10,795 nt of DNA from an uncultured Victivallales bacterium (GTDB lineage: Bacteria; Verrucomicrobiota; Lentisphaeria; Oligosphaerales; JAFGRS01): NCBI GenBank assembly GCA_903834675.1, contig CAILKC010000955.1, positions 1 through 10,795 on the forward strand. Reading direction: 5' to 3'. The notes under the pieces were generated by a model that saw nothing but the letters and a program-made list of their open reading frames with translations, searched no databases and was not told the DNA's origin. Made by a program: the position numbers and the translations under genes. The first letter of the stretch is position 1. The number at the start of each line of letters is the position of its first letter. Positions 10,622-10,795 of the stretch are shown piece after piece.

Positions 10622-10795
10622 CCGCCCCAGGCGCGCAGGCGCCCGCCATATGGACTGCGGTGGCAAGTCCGCCCCCCGGGCGAACGCGACACCGCTTTCG
10701 CGGGCGCCTGTCGCCCGCGCTGGAGGTCTCCGCCAAAGCGGCGTCGGCGACTCGCTACGGCGAGTCTCTGCCACCGCACTCCACCAGCCGCTGAG
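10622..10795. repeat. ~173 bp palindromic intergenic repeat, copy 2 (reaches the window edge)
   Basis: Direct repeat of 10342-10514, about 98% identical. The matching inverted ends are at 10651-10665 and 10769-10783, and the same internal hairpins are at 10699-10719 and 10749-10766. The last base of the match to copy 1 coincides with the last base of the window, so the element or an array of it may continue beyond. Confidence 0.88.

Larger units (their letters stand above)
10341..10795. other. Non-coding tail: two copies of a palindromic repeat separated by a 107-base spacer
   Basis: No credible gene follows the stop. Open frames here exist on both strands because GC-rich DNA has few stops. 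The two repeat copies lie 280-281 bases apart (not a multiple of 3) and differ by a 1-base indel, so they put the same DNA in different frames. No -35/-10 pair, Shine-Dalgarno with start, tRNA or transposase was seen. Confidence 0.8.

Noticed and set aside
10198..10794. A + strand open frame across the gene end and both repeats, plus minus-strand frames giving the same peptide beginning 'MAETRRSESPTP' from both repeats
   Set aside because: These are translations of the palindromic repeat. The copies differ by a 1-base indel and lie 280-281 bases apart, so the reading frame is not kept. One frame also overlaps the C25 coding sequence. They are probably spurious, though such frames may be annotated as hypothetical proteins.
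10342..10795. CRISPR array
   Set aside because: There are only two copies, the repeat is about 173 bp, and it has internal hairpins. No short regular repeat-spacer pattern or cas gene is present.
10342..10795. Insertion sequence
   Set aside because: No transposase is encoded within or between the copies, and no target-site duplication could be recognised. A non-autonomous element remains possible.

Overview
The window is almost entirely one very large coding region on the + strand. It is already open at the left edge and ends at a TGA at 10338-10340, so at least 3445 residues are visible and the true N-terminus lies upstream. DNA is GC-rich throughout. I do not recognise a named gene. The protein reads as a giant secreted or surface-exposed multidomain polypeptide: low-complexity Thr/Ser/Gly/Ala/Asn-rich beta-strand repeats, then a string of bacterial Ig-like domains, then a C-terminal gingipain-type cysteine peptidase (Peptidase_C25 family) with its His and Cys both present.

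Layout, with visible residue number = nucleotide position / 3. (1) 3-1871: the end of a G8-like module cut by the window edge, then beta-solenoid-like repeats, a 'YRP...RYWTLTAG...FVVRKWNG' module and an Ig-like module. (2) 1872-2879: three Ig-like modules, one of invasin/Big_1 type. (3) 2880-3641: a second G8-like module and beta repeats. (4) 3642-6092: a diverged second copy of much of region 1, split by an inserted pair of 157-residue tandem repeats. (5) 6093-7151: three more Ig-like modules. (6) 7152-7697: two tandem 91-residue Big_3-type Ig domains. (7) 7704-8003: a fibronectin-III-like 'WETVSE' module. (8) 8004-9284: a linker and the beta-rich region that usually precedes C25 peptidases. 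(9) 9285-10331: the peptidase domain.

After the stop there is no convincing gene. The 455-base tail (10341-10795) holds two nearly identical direct copies of a ~173 bp element, about 280 bp apart. Each has imperfect inverted-repeat ends and nested hairpins. The first begins one base after the stop codon; the second runs exactly to the window edge.

Organism: high GC, a giant Ig/beta-repeat protein with modules of the 'LLVxLPGET...QTAG...AVDxxxN' kind, a C25 peptidase with no visible type IX secretion C-terminal domain, and a repeated palindromic intergenic element. Together these make me think of Verrucomicrobiota or a relative (PVC group), but this is a weak inference without any marker gene. 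No tRNA, rRNA, CRISPR, IS transposase or promoter was seen.
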